DNA from: Fomes fomentarius
Lineage: Eukaryota; Basidiomycota; Agaricomycetes; Polyporales; Polyporaceae
Assembly (NCBI GenBank): GCA_022606135.1
Contig: JABYQN010000002.1
Location: 3,162,001-3,226,000 of the forward strand
Direction: 5' to 3'
Length of the DNA stretch: 64,000 nucleotides
The notes below the pieces were generated by a model. That model was given only the letters and a program-made list of their open reading frames with translations. It did no database searches and was not told the origin of the DNA. Positions 10,565-22,097 of this stretch are shown one piece after another. A program made the translations under genes and the position numbers. Position 1 is the stretch's first letter; each line of letters begins with the position of its first letter.

Positions 10565-12174
10565 CTAATACAAGAGGCTCAATGCCCCGAGAGCCGTTGC
10601 ACCGACCACAGTGAGAACTGCAGTACCGTGGACAGATATGATACGGAATTCTACTGCGCCATTCGACGAAGTTGTAACCGTAGTAGTAGAGTTGTCGGAA
10701 TCGACAGGACTACCAGACGATGATGTTTTGGGCGATGCGACCGGGGTTGCAGGGCTGTAGGTCACACCATTTGCAGCTGCGGCAACTTGGAAGACCGAAC
10801 CGCCACCGTATTCATAGAACTGCGACGTGCATCAGCTAGAAGCATCAAGTGTCAGAGTCGCGCTCTGCACTCACATCCACTAGCAAGAAATTGGGGTTCC
10901 GGCCGTGCTGGGTAGCGCACGTCTGGACCTGCTGCCCTAGGGAGCTGACACCACTGACGCTATTCGCCATGCTCGCTCGAGAAGGATCCGGTGCAGGGTA
11001 GCCTAGAACAATCTTGTCCAAGAAGTGATTGATGAGATACATCTGCGTGCCCGTGTCTCCATTTGTGCGGTTAACCTCGCAATCGAAGCCGTTGGGATCG
11101 GTGATATCATATGCCGTCTCCCAAATGTTCGTGAACTCTGCAACAGATCTCCGAGATTATTATACGAGTCGGGGCAAAGGCGGTTTACCCACCATCGATG
11201 AGGTACGAGACAGCATTGAAGTCTGCCTTGGTCGACAAGAACACAACCAGACGCTTGTTAGAGTCTATGAGTGATCCGAGTGTCGGCCAGCCGCTTGCTT
11301 GCAATGACGCCGACTCCGGCGCATATGCTAGCGTGTCCAGCTCTGCCGCCTTGAAAACTGTGTCATACTCCGAAGGCGCGACGTTATCGGAGTTGACTAT
11401 CAGGAGGGAGAGAACTACGAATCACAAAGTCAGCTGTGCATTTCAAGAGTGGTCCCCGAGTCCACCGGGATGGCTCGCCCCTGTTTCACACCCACCTTCA
11501 CTCGGATTGGAGTCCAACCATGTCTTCACTGCGACGCACGGTCATCGATCAGAGCTAAGGATACGTGAAGAATGTTACCTTTGGCCAGGTAATCTTGCAG
11601 CGAGCCGCCGTCATACAGACCCTTGTACAGAAATGTGATGTCAGCGGCCACTGCAGGACAGACTTATAACACGGTCGAAACGCACGCAGCTGGTGTGACA
11701 GAGGTGAATGACACCGTCCTTGAGGTGCGCCTGGGACTGTAACATCCGAACGCCATCTTTGAGTTGTTGATCGACTTGAACGCTGTATATGAGCCGAGGA
11801 TCACACATAGCGGCGAAGTGAGACGTGGGTACGTACTGTCATAATCTTGGTTTACGAGAACTGCAGATGTCCCCCCCGTTTCAGGGTGCTCAGCTCTAGA
11901 GCGTAGCTATTGCATGCGTATACGTACTATTGTTCACTCCGACGGCATATGAGTTATGGGTTCCAACAAAGCTAACGTTTCCGAAGCTTCGATCGCACAG
12001 CTGGGGTCGTCTATGAGGCCTCGCATTTCCGCCCCGATGTCAAACTGAACGTACTTCTGCAAACCCGTTGCAAGTGGTAGCCCTCCGCGTGACTGCGAAT
12101 CCATATGCTCCCGAGAGCGTTGAGAGCAGAAAGGAGAGAACGACCGGAGTAGGGAGAAGTGGCGGAAGTCTCAT
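10565..12174 (-). CDS. Secreted GPI-anchored PLC-like phosphodiesterase
   Basis: PI-PLC-X superfamily TIM-barrel protein at the cell surface. It starts with a signal peptide (MRLPPLLPTPVVLSFLLSTLSGAYG). An N-terminal LCDRSFGNVSFVGTHNSYAVG carries the first catalytic-type His of the superfamily. It is followed by GVRMLQSQAHLKDGVIHLCHTSC, LQDYLATVKTWLDSNPNEVV and FLLVD. After YLINHFLDK and a Cys-containing segment comes a Ser/Thr-rich stalk (about 40 residues) and a hydrophobic terminus (AVLTVVGATALGALSLLY), a typical GPI-attachment signal. Many small introns interrupt it. Such proteins are common in basidiomycetes, usually without known substrate; a phospholipase activity is not shown by the sequence. 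Confidence 0.85.
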
Positions 12175-14498
12175 GTCCGGAGTGTGTGAGAGCGCAGATA
12201 GAGTACGGACCGAGGCGAAAGGTAGTGTGTGTATAACGAGCGTGAAAGACGGTCCAAGCCAGACAGCAAAGCATTTAAAGGGGGAATAGTGTGTTGCGCA
12301 GTGACGGTGGAGCAGGAGGCCTTGCCGAGGGCGATCACCCTTGCACGTGCGCTTGCACCGCCGTCTCAATTTGGCAAGGGTTATAGTTCACCACCAGATT
12401 CAAGCTGCGCAACCGCCAAGTGCCGGTGAGCCTCCTCTCAGCATAACCGAAGGCGCGGAAGCGCATGGTAAGTATAGTCAGTTTATTCATTGAACTTCAT
12501 TGATACGGAGATACACAGCTGTCACCGGGAATGGATCACTTTCCCATGTGAGAAGCACATACACAATGTCAAACACTCACAGGCCGCTAGTGGCAAGCTG
12601 AGCGCAAGAGTTGGACACGACCCGACTCGGAGGGAAGGTCGACGATTTGCATATGAGGTCTAGGCCCTGCTTCTGGTACTACACTAATGTGAACAGCCAT
12701 GTCTTCTAGGCTGTCCGTCAAACGTCCTTTGATGGCTGATGGCACGCCCGCTGGCTGCGCCGATGCGCTCGTGTTTCTGCTACCTGACCCAAGCTGACTG
12801 AGCACGAGACTCGCGCAGCTGTCGCTGGTCAGCTCTTGTGGCCTTTGTGCGCATTCTTCGCTGATTGACTGGTCTCGTTGTCTGGTTCACTTATCATTGA
12901 CCGCAGGGGACGAACTATCGGTCGAGAGAATCTTTGTCACTACAACGAGTACTTACTATATCAGTTGAACGCTGATCGGGCAGATGGTGGGTCCGGAGAA
13001 TCATGGAAAGTGCTGGATGAGATCCGTAAAAGACGAGACTGTGGATGACCGTGGTTCTCGTAAGTAGGAAGGGTAGCTATGTACCCTGAATAGAACTGAG
13101 GGTACACATCCGCGCACACTGCGCGCGCTGTCAATCAGGGAGCGCGATCTGTCAACCGCAAGAGTTGTTCATATAGAATGTGAATTGGGGACTGACGATG
13201 AACCTATCGGTCACTAGCCGCGGTACTCGGAAATCGACCTAACCTGTTGTCACAGCGCTATAACCCTACTAATCAACACGACGAACTCGCCGCCAGCAGA
13301 TCCCGCAAGTGAAAGAGTGGGGACAGTCTCAGGTTGACGTGGGTCGTCCCTGATCGGTATCCATCGACTCTTGCATGTTGCCTGGTTATAGGATCTGGCC
13401 AAAGTCTGCCCTTGCCGTCGGCCTTCACGAACCTCGATCCACAACGTCCGATATACGGTATTGATCTGCAAACAGCTGCGGAGGCGAGAAGTCGCGCAGC
13501 ATCACCAAAAATTTGCGGGCAGAGAGTGCATCGGCTGGGCATGGGGCTTGCGCCGAAACGAGATCGATTTGTTCATCGCGATGACGTGGGGCACGTTGGG
13601 CAACGTGTGGAATTGGAGAAGGGGCAGGTGTGCTCCACGTCCACCCCTGGCGCTTCATGGACCGGTCGAGATTGCGAAAGTACAAGGATGGGTACCGCCG
13701 CGAAATGAATCGTTACACACATATGTGAAGGTTACGACATGGAGCGGTGCTCAGGCTGAGCGCCGCGCAGATTCTGAGCACCGGCTCAGTTGCTCGCGAA
13801 TATCGGGCGGATTAGGATGACATCTGCAGGGAGTAGTACTAGCAGGGAATAAGACATCGTAGCTTCTGGCCGAGTCGAGCAGTGGGCTTCGAGCAACACA
13901 GACGCCCAAGCAACCCACTGCAACGGATCCCGGTCAATTTGTAGGCGCCGAGCGGAGCGCAGGATTGGCTGCGCTAATTGGCAGGGAAGCGGCCTTGGGC
14001 CCAGGTCTAGCTCGTCGGGAATGCGGGGATTCCGTCCGCTCGGAGTAGTAGGCGTGCAATGCGTGTGAGTTGCGTTCTGCCTCAGTATGGACGCCGGAAG
14101 GAAGGCGCGGATGATGCATGCCCTGCTTCTGAGAAAGCAAGCCACAGAGAACACGGCAGGCCCGCTGCTAGTATCAGAAATTTTAACAGTCCCGCCAACA
14201 ACTGGATGCGGGACCTGTCCGATGACTTCGCAACCACTTTCTCAATGCCACGCCGTCCCTCGCCCAGCCCCTTATCGATCGTAACCATTCGCCCTGTATG
14301 GACTTATCGTGATAATCCACAGAATCAGCAACTCCGACACGGTGCCTCGTCCCGGCTTTTCCGGCAGTCTGCGTAGCTTCAGGCGGAGATGAGCAATTTT
14401 GAAGGCAGCGTGCAGTAAGGGGGAGTTACTTGCATAGCCGCGAAAGGAAGAATTATGTCCGACCACAAACTGTTGCCGGCGTCTTTGACCCGGTCGGA
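12175..14498. other. Gene-poor region of about 2.3 kb
   Basis: I find no frame here that joins into a recognisable protein on either strand. Small open frames (for example + 13334-13708 of 124 codons and - 13786-14154 of 122 codons) have low-complexity or improbable composition and no family signature. The left 150 bases presumably hold the PLC-like promoter. Degraded repeat or species-specific genes cannot be excluded. Confidence 0.4.
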
Positions 14499-14504
14499 TA
14501 TAAA
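14499..14504 (+). promoter_or_regulatory. TATA box of the orphan locus
   Basis: A clean TATAAA lies 110 bases before the ATG at 14614. It is followed by a CT-rich tract (about 14515-14610) ending in a run of pyrimidines and a favourable start context (GCCATGCC). This is the layout of a strongly expressed fungal promoter. Confidence 0.55.
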
Positions 14505-14613
14505 CGATTGCTGCTCGCTCGCTTTCTCCTGTAACGCTTGCTATATAGCATCCCCTCCCCCTTTCACTCTCGCCATCCACGCTCCCTCCCCTTCCTTCCA
14601 AGTTTCCATAGCC

Positions 14614-14940
14614 ATGCCTGGTCTCGTTGCCGACGCCACCCGCATTTGGGAGCTCAACCTCTACTGGCCAATGCACGCACAGTGCGGGGTATGGGACCCT
14701 AAGGGCAAGGGTGTTGATGTTTGGGAATGTATCCGTCCTCGTAAGTCGATCCTCCTTGCTTTCTTCATTCCTTCGGCGCGCTCACTGAGCGTTATGTTCT
14801 AGACCACTCCACCCCTGGCACTCAGGTATGTAACTATTGCGCGTTGCCCCAACCACCCATGTCGCGACCTGGTTTTGTTCACGCGCGCTCCCTTCCAGCC
14901 ACCAAATAGCCTTTACTGGCGATACGTCGCACGCAGATAG
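14614..14940 (+). CDS. Orphan small protein, tentative three-exon model
   Basis: I do not recognise this gene. Exon 1 (14614-14740) encodes a start MPGLVADATRIWELNLYWPM and a segment with CGVWDPKGKGVDVWEC. A strong donor GTAAGT follows and the intron ends in TTCTAG at 14802. Exon 2 (14803-14825) encodes HHSTPGTQ and ends in GTATGT. The third exon is uncertain: joining at 14899 gives 63 residues in all, ending at a TAG at 14940, while an AG at 14908 gives a somewhat longer reading. The promoter and first two exons look real; the rest is unclear. Further open frames to about 15960 could belong to a longer or decayed gene. Confidence 0.35.
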
Positions 14941-16220
14941 CCCATGGCTGTCTGCTCGTGCCGGTCAGGGTCTCGCACGCGCGAGTAGCGACAGGAGACC
15001 GCTGAACAATCATCGCGACCTACTCCTCTCCAATATGGGCCCCATCCATGTCTTCCGCGTGAACTCACGTTGTCGAAGCAACATCCTCTCCCATCCCCCC
15101 CTCCTTCCCCACCACGCTCGAAGTCCCTGACGTCTCGCTCTTCCATGCGAGCGCCTCTATCGTTCTCGCCTCCCCACGACGTCGACGCGGTCTCAATGGT
15201 GCGCTCATGCCGTGAGTCGGCACCGACGCCGATACCAACCATGGTCGGTTCGCGGTATGACGCGAGGATGGAGACGTTGCCTTGCTCGCCGGATGCGGAC
15301 ACGCAGGAACACGCGGTGGGACTAGCATGGTGCTGTGCACCGCACACGGGGTTTTCTCTCCTGTCATCATCATCGTTATTATCCTCGGTTCACTTCTCGT
15401 ATGTATATCTCCCTTTTTGATACGCGTGCACCGGATTGTAGTCGCAGCCTGCGACGCTGGACACACATCCGGTTCGCGGCTCCCTTTGTTTGCCTGTGGC
15501 TGCGCGTGTGCGCTGCGCGGGCAGTGCTCGTTGGCGTCCGCCTTGTTCATCGCTCTTGTCCTGTGCTGTCATGATGTCTGTTCTCACTGTACCATTGCTG
15601 TCGCACTAGCCATCTCCGTAGTATATAGAGTACATCCCTGCTTGTCACTAGCCCCATATTGTACCTGACTAATACCAGACCATGACACAAGAGCTGGGCT
15701 CGCTGCAGGCTGCAGTCGGTGACGCCTGACGTCATCGTGGCCGCTACACGGATGGGAACGTGGTCTCGGATGGATGTGCCAATCTGGGCCGTCTCGTTGC
15801 TGCTACCCACACCTATCGCCCCACGTCCGCTCACCTGTTCTTCGCAGCTCCAGCTGCTTTTTGCCGCACTCGCACGTACTTTGACAGAGAAGCCAACGAG
15901 GTTTGCACCCTCGATATCCTCCCCATGTGAGCTCATCTTCCCCACCTCTTCCTGATCTTCCGCAGAGACACATGACCGCGCTCCCTTCCTCCGTCTTCTC
16001 GCACCCCGGCCACTTCTCGTGAGAGCCACACAAAGATAGACCGATGAGATTCATGATATTGCTTGAGACGTAAACGTGCATTGGCGCGATCGCCGAGGAT
16101 GAGAGTACAACATGGTGTGAGAAGGAGAAGGCCAGGATGCGAACAGAAGGCAGACAAGCTGATAACAAGTACAGTGACACGTTGGTACATCGATGGACTG
16201 CATTCGTAAGGATTCCCCTT
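14941..16220. other. Unassigned region downstream of the orphan locus
   Basis: About 1.3 kb with overlapping open frames on both strands, including a + frame at 15282-15668 with a hydrophobic stretch (VFSPVIIIVIILGSLLV) and a - frame at 15547-16029. None forms a convincing gene with proper joins. It could be untranslated RNA, a pseudogene or exons of an unknown protein. The last 50 bases are the EF-2 3' UTR side. Confidence 0.3.
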
Positions 16221-19200
16221 CTAGAGCTTGTCGTAGTAAGTATCCAAGGGCGGGATCTCGGGCTAGGTGATCACATTAGTAAGGATGCAGATACCGCGTG
16301 ATGACGATGTGACACGAACCTTCAGACCCTTGCGCACACGGATGTTCTTCACTAGCTCCTCGAACTTGCTGCCCTTGTCGAGTGGTGCTGAAATCACACA
16401 CGTTGTGAGCATTTATTCGTTCTCGGACTGCCCGAACACTACGCTTACATCCGTTCATCAACTCCCAGTGGTCCATGACGGACTGCGGGAATGCCTGGCC
16501 ACCAGTATGCGAACGAAGCTCGCCGTTGAAGCCGAACGACTCCATGACTGGGAGGTACGCCTTGACCGTGAACATGGGCGTGCCGACACGCTGCTCCTCG
16601 CTGAAGACTTGTCCACGACGCTTGTTGAGCACCGAGTAGATACCACCGATCGCATTCTCTGGACACTGGATCTCGACTGTGAGGCGACAACACATCAACT
16701 GTCTGTCGCATTGAACAACCAGGGGACGCAAGGTGCTTACCGAGGTAGATCGGCTCCTGCAGACTAGGCTCTGCGAGCAAGCACGCAGCGTAGGTGACAC
16801 GACGGCATGTCGGGATGAGCTGGCCTCCACCACGGTGGATGGCATCGGTATGGAGCTGAGAGAAGAAGATTAGCCTAGGCACTTGATCGTGGTTCTCCCG
16901 CGAAACTCACCGTGACATCAAGGATGTTCACACGGACACCACGCATGTTCTCTTCGCACAGAACACCCTCCTTCGTCGCCCATTGGAATGCAGCCACGCA
17001 GGAGTCCTTGATTTCGTTGAGGTACTGAACACCCTTCGTGATATCGACGAAAACGTTGGGGCCGGTGGTGTCGGGACCGAAACACCAGATCTTACGAGCG
17101 TCGGTGACATCCCAGCCAAACTCGTCGGCGAGGACACGTGCGCGAATCTTGTAATCGTCACGAGCACTGATCTTGCCGGACTCGATCGCCTGTGTTAGAG
17201 CCTCGTCGATAGGCTGGGCCTTCGCGTACAAACGGTTGTGCTTGTTCTGCGACTTCGATAGCGCGACGATAGAAGACTCGGCCTTGACAGTCTCACGGTA
17301 TCCGACAACAGGGTCGGAGACCTTGAGAGGGACTCCAGCATGGTCGTCTTGGAGATCCTAGGTTGGAACGATGTCTCCGCCATTACACTTTTGCACGATA
17401 TCATATGAAGCATACCTTCAAGCAAATCTCCAAGTGAAGCTCACCAGCACCGGCGACGATATGCTCTCCAGACTCGGAGATTGATACCTGTACGCACGGG
17501 TCGGACTTCGACAGACGCTTAAGACCTTCGACAAGCTTGGGAAGATCCGCAGCATTCTTGACTTCGACGGCGACCTGGACGACAGGAGACACGGAGAACT
17601 TCATGACCTTCATGTTGTGCGCCGTCTCAGAAGTGGTGAGGGTACCGCTCTTCAGTAGGAACTGGTCAATGCCGACGAGACCAATGATGTTACCAGCCGG
17701 ACAATCCTCGATAGGCTCAACGTAACGACCCATCATGAGCACGGTACGCTGGACAGATTTGACGAACAGGTCGTCCTTCTTGCCAGGGACGTAATTAGGA
17801 CCTTGGATACGAATCTTCGGACCAGCACGGATGGTACCGGAGAAGATACGACCGAAGGCGTAGAAACGACCCTTATCCGACGTCGGCACCATCTTGGAGA
17901 TGTAGCAAACGAGAGGACCGTTGGGATCACAGTCACGGATAGCGATGGCTGACTCGTCGTCCATGGGTCCCTCGTACAGAGTCTCGACGCGGTAGCGCTG
18001 AGCAGTTGCAGGCGAAGGTAGGTTGATGACTATCATCTCCAGAAGGGAGTCACCGGCGGGAAGGAACTTGCGCATGACGACCTTGAGCAAGGCCTTACCC
18101 TCGAGGTCGCGTTCGTCCTGAGCGAGCTTGACGTCGAGCTTCTCGCAGATCTTGGTGATGTCGTCCTTCTTGAAGTTCATGACGGCATCGAAGACACGGA
18201 AGATGGGGTCGAGGACGAACATGTTGAACGCACGCTCGAGGTTCTTGCCGTCGGCGTCCGTGCTCTTCGTTGTCCACTTCTTCGTCGCGGGGTTGAAGTA
18301 ATTGTCGCCCCAAAGTTTGACCATCATCTTGTCTTTGTCGACACCGAACTTCTTCGCATACCGAGCAGCGAATTGACGGAGAGTGAAACCCCAGCCATGA
18401 AGACCGGAACCGAAGGCGACAGTACCCTTTTCAGGGTAAACCTGGACGTCACCGAGAGCGGCATCGTGGTATGTAGAGATGATAACGTTCACGGACTCGA
18501 TCGTACGCGAGAATGACTGGAAAAGGTCTTCTTTCGTAACCTGGAGCTCGAGAAGAGCACGGTCGACCTTGTTGATGACAACCACAGGCTTGATACGCTC
18601 GGTAAGTGCTTGGCGAAGTACAGTCTCCGTCTGCACGCAGACACCCTCAACACAGTCGACAACGACGAGAGCACCGTCGGTAACACGAAGCGCAGCCGTG
18701 ACCTCGGATGAGAAGTCAACGTGTCCGGGGGAATCGATTAGGTTGATGAGGAATTCGGTACCTGGTTGGAAGCGAAGATCTATCAGATCCATGAGGCAAG
18801 GAGCCCAATGGTCTGTACGCACCGTCGGTTTTCTGTTTGATTGCGCCCACGTCGTCCTTGTCGACCTCGAAGTACATGGAGATGGCGGTTGACTTGATGG
18901 TGATACCACGCTCCTTTTCGTCTTCTCGAGTATCGGTGAAACGCATCTCTCCCGCTTTTGCGTTAGCGATGATACCAGCCTTCGAGACAAGGGAGTCCGT
19001 GAGGGTGGACTTTCCGTGGTCGACTATATGGCGGAAAAGGGGCTGGTGAGCCGAGGATGTCTCCTAGTCTGATGAGATGAGAGCTATACCATGAGCAATG
19101 ACACTCATATTACGGATGTTGGTTGGGCGGTCCATAAGGGCCCGGATCTGGTCTGCATGAAAGCCACCGTCAGTACGACATAGGCCGCATACAGCCCAAG

Positions 19201-19303
19201 GATAGAGTACGCACCGACGGTGAAGTTACTATCATTGCGCGCGACAATGTAGATGAGTATCGAGCCTGCAGGTCTAAGCGAGAAGAAGCAGTACTCACAC
19301 CAT
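16221..19303 (-). CDS. EFT1: Translation elongation factor 2
   Basis: GTPase that drives ribosomal translocation in the cytosol. The start ATG-GT at 19303 is split by an intron. Small exons then give [34 protein letters not shown] (switch and P-loop of the G domain), [18 protein letters not shown] (G3) and [12 protein letters not shown] (G4). Later segments show the domain IV loop [13 protein letters not shown], whose His is the diphthamide site, and [24 protein letters not shown]. The C-terminus [12 protein letters not shown] is the standard EF-2 end, stopping with TAG at 16223-16221. Codon use is strongly biased to C-ending codons, as expected for a very highly expressed gene. The first exons are tiny and separated by introns near 19232, 19154 and 19070. 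Confidence 0.97.
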
Positions 19304-19787
19304 GGTGAGTAGTTTTTACAGACAGAACAGAAGAAAGGGTGAGGGGCGACACGGCAGTTGAAGTCGCGTCAAATACAGGGGAAGGTTGAGTCGAGCAGAC
19401 ACGCCGGGACCGCAAGAGGAGTTGAGCAAACTTTTGGATGGACTCGAGCTTATCGATCGCTTCAGGGCAGGGCGGAGCCTTCGTACCACGTGCTCTCCGC
19501 CTCTCGAGTCCTCGACTGCTCGAGATATCTATTGATAATTACTGCCACGGCTCGCCGTCTCCCACCTCAGACCCTTCAACGATCTTTCCGAAATCTACGT
19601 GGGGTGGTAGGATACCAACATATAGCCCAAAATGAGTCACGCTGTTGACTCCATGATGATCAACCTTGCTAGATGACTCCACCTACACAGCGTAAATAAC
19701 GAGAGGTTCGCGACCACCTCATAACACCCTCATCATCATCCTGACTCGAAATCTGTCAGGTCGACCTCAACACGCCAGTGCCACACC
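19304..19787. other. Divergent promoter region (EF-2 / GNAT 1)
   Basis: 484 bases between two divergently transcribed genes. The EF-2 side is presumably a strong promoter. No gene is seen. Confidence 0.45.
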
Positions 19788-20585
19788 ATGTCCGCGCAGT
19801 TCCGTCCCCTGCAGTTCAACCCACAGACCGGAGAGCCTTTCTTGCGCCTGCCGAATCCTCATGAGAACATAATTCTTACCCCTCCTCGCCTCTCGGACGC
19901 GCCTGCGGTCGTCAAGAACATGACGGACCCGGCGGTCTATGCATGGCTCGAAGGACCGCCGCATCCGTATCTGCCCAAACATGCTGACTATTGGCTCAGC
20001 CAAATCAAGGAAGGCACGGACGCTGCCCTACGGGAACTTGGACGCGCGAGCGAAGAGAAGCCGGATGGGCCGCCGATCCTCGTCGATGGATGCCCGGTGC
20101 GCGCCATCCGGGAGGTGCGCGACGATGGAAGCGAGCTCTTCTTGGGTGATATCATGCTTGTACGCGAGAGGTGGCCCGACTGTGAGGACAGGGACACGAA
20201 GGAAGCTCTTGTAACGGCCAATGCGACCAAAGAGCTTGGCGACCCGGACCTTGTCTGGTGTATAGGCGGTACGTCCCTTATGCACCGTCGTCTGCTCAAA
20301 AGACAGTTATAACCAACCTCGCTTCATGCAGACTATCTCGCTTCCTCTCACCATGGCAAGGGCATCATGACTGCTGTTGTTCGGACGCTCCTCCACGAGT
20401 GGGCCGTGCCCCGCATGGGTGTACATCAAATCCGCGTCGAAACGTTCTCGAACAACATAGCAAGCCGACGAGTTTTCGAGAAAACCGGCTTCGTGTACGA
20501 ACAAACTGTTCCTGTTCATAAAGTTCTGAACTCGGGAGGTGTCGTGGAAGGCATGGACATACTTTGGTGGAAAGCTTCTCAGTGA
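19788..20585 (+). CDS. GNAT-family N-acetyltransferase, copy 1
   Basis: Acetyl-CoA-dependent acyltransferase of the RimJ-like GNAT group; the substrate is unknown. Exon 1 begins MSAQFRPLQFNPQTGEPFLRLP and holds NIILTPPRLSDAPAVVKNMTDP, the typical first strand and helix. One intron (about 20269-20331, GTACGT...ATGCAG) splits VWCIG from DYLASSHHGKGIMTAVV. The latter matches the acetyl-CoA pyrophosphate loop (Q/R-x-x-G-x-G/A) in the form HHGKGIM. It is followed by RIRVETFSNNIASRRVFEKTGFVYE, the conserved N-x-x-S-x-x-x-x-E-K-x-G-F motif. The next gene (20910) is a tandem copy with the same intron position. Confidence 0.85.
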
Positions 20586-20909
20586 CCGCTTGATGCGATA
20601 TTGTCGGGGACGAGCATTCTGGTCGGCCGGCTTCTGATTCGGTGGGGTGGGAGGGCTTTCACACATTGTAACATGCGTGCCTGTGACTGGACAATGTATT
20701 CCTTAGTTCCTGCTGTCATCACCCTTACTGAGCCATCTTCTTACCTCAATCACGCAAACCTCTGTCGGTGTGCATGACGACGAGGCCTTCCATCGACAAC
20801 GCGGATTTGATGCGAAAAGTGTGCTTACATGGACCTACATTCCAATATCCACCGGTTATAACAGTGATCGGGAAATGAGCCGGGACTGGCCCTCCATCCC
20901 ACATCCTCC
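20586..20909. other. Spacer between the tandem GNAT genes
   Basis: 324 bases without a gene. It presumably carries the 3' UTR of copy 1 and the promoter of copy 2. Confidence 0.4.
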
Positions 20910-21706
20910 ATGTCTGCGCCGCAGTTTCACCCGCTGGAGCGACATCCACGCACAGGGGAACCCTTCATCCGACTCCCAGCGCCCCTTGACCGAATCATCG
21001 TGACCCCGCCTCGACGAGAGGATGTTCCGCACATAGTCGCCATTCTGAACGATTACCCCATTAAGAGATGGCTGGACGGGCCGCCCTTCCCTTACCTCGA
21101 TATCCACGCAGAAGACTGGGTCACAAAAACGCTGGAGCAGTCTGAAAGCGTTATGCGGGAACTGCGAGTAGCGAACGAAGAGGACCCACAAGGGCCACCC
21201 GCGAGCGTGAGTGGCTGTCCTGTGGGATGCTTGAGAGGAGTGGAGGAGGACGGTAGAGAGGTGTACCTTGGCGCAATCGAGTTTACTCGGTGCGGCTTCC
21301 CGGATCTGCTGAACCGGGAGGAGCAGGAGCGCTTGGTGACGCGGAATGAGAGCAAGAGGAGAGGAGATTCCGAGATTGTGTGGTGTATAGGCTGTGAGTG
21401 AACCAGACGCACTTTGGCATGTATATTGACTGCTAGTACTATCCAACAGACTACCTTGCGGCACCACTGCATGGGCGTGGCTTCATGAGTTGCGCGCTTC
21501 GAACGCTCCTGGATACTTGGGTCGTGCCGCGGATGGGTGCGCGTCGGATACGCGTCGAGACAATCATTGGAAACGTAGGAAGTATACGTGTTCTGGAGAA
21601 GCTGGGATTCAGGATCACTAGCAGTGTTTGGGGAGCCAAGGTGACCAGCGCGGGAGAGTTCATAGATGGATATCATGTATTGTGCTGGCAGGTGCATGAG
21701 AGATGA
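20910..21706 (+). CDS. GNAT-family N-acetyltransferase, copy 2
   Basis: Paralogue of the upstream gene: the two proteins start MSAQFRPLQFNP and MSAPQFHPLERHP and align over their length (TGEPF.RLP, II.TPPR..D.P, GPP.PYL). Exon 1 ends with IVWCIG and a short intron leads to DYLAAPLHGRGFMSCALRTLL, the acetyl-CoA loop. RIRVETIIGNVGSIRVLEKLGFRI is the second GNAT motif. Intron position and phase match copy 1, which supports a local duplication. The middle part (about residues 85-150) is the most diverged, so the copies may differ in substrate. Function beyond acyl transfer is not visible. Confidence 0.85.
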
Positions 21707-22097
21707 CGACTGACTGTAGCGAATTCAGCTATGGAGGGAAAATCGAGGTTGGGGCTGGCAGTCGCGATTGTCTTCTGGAACGCGTCCAGGTGGGTGATGG
21801 GTTGTCAGTAAGCGGGAAGGCTGGTCTATGGACCGGTGTCTGCGAGCAGCCAAAGTGAGGAGGATCAGGCGTGTGCCGCACTGTACTGGTCAGGTACTGG
21901 TGGACGAGTGGAGAGGCGCCCTGGGCGGCTATGAAAGAATTGGCATTGGCTTTGGTCGTCACGCTACCGTATTCTACCCCGCCTCTGGACCTGTTCGGCA
22001 CAGCCCTGGCGATACTGCGCCTCCTTAGATATCTCATCCTCTCTTTTCGCCTTCTCCTTTCGTCTTCGCCTATCCTCTTCATCCTCTTTCTATCACG
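21707..22097. other. Intergenic region (GNAT 2 / PalI-like)
   Basis: 391 bases. The last 120 bases are pyrimidine-rich, typical of a fungal 5' leader. A minus-strand open frame at 21729-22292 overlaps the next gene and looks like a shadow. Confidence 0.4.

Noticed and set aside
20856..21467. Minus-strand open frame of 203 codons
   Set aside because: It lies fully antisense to the second GNAT gene, whose motifs are intact.
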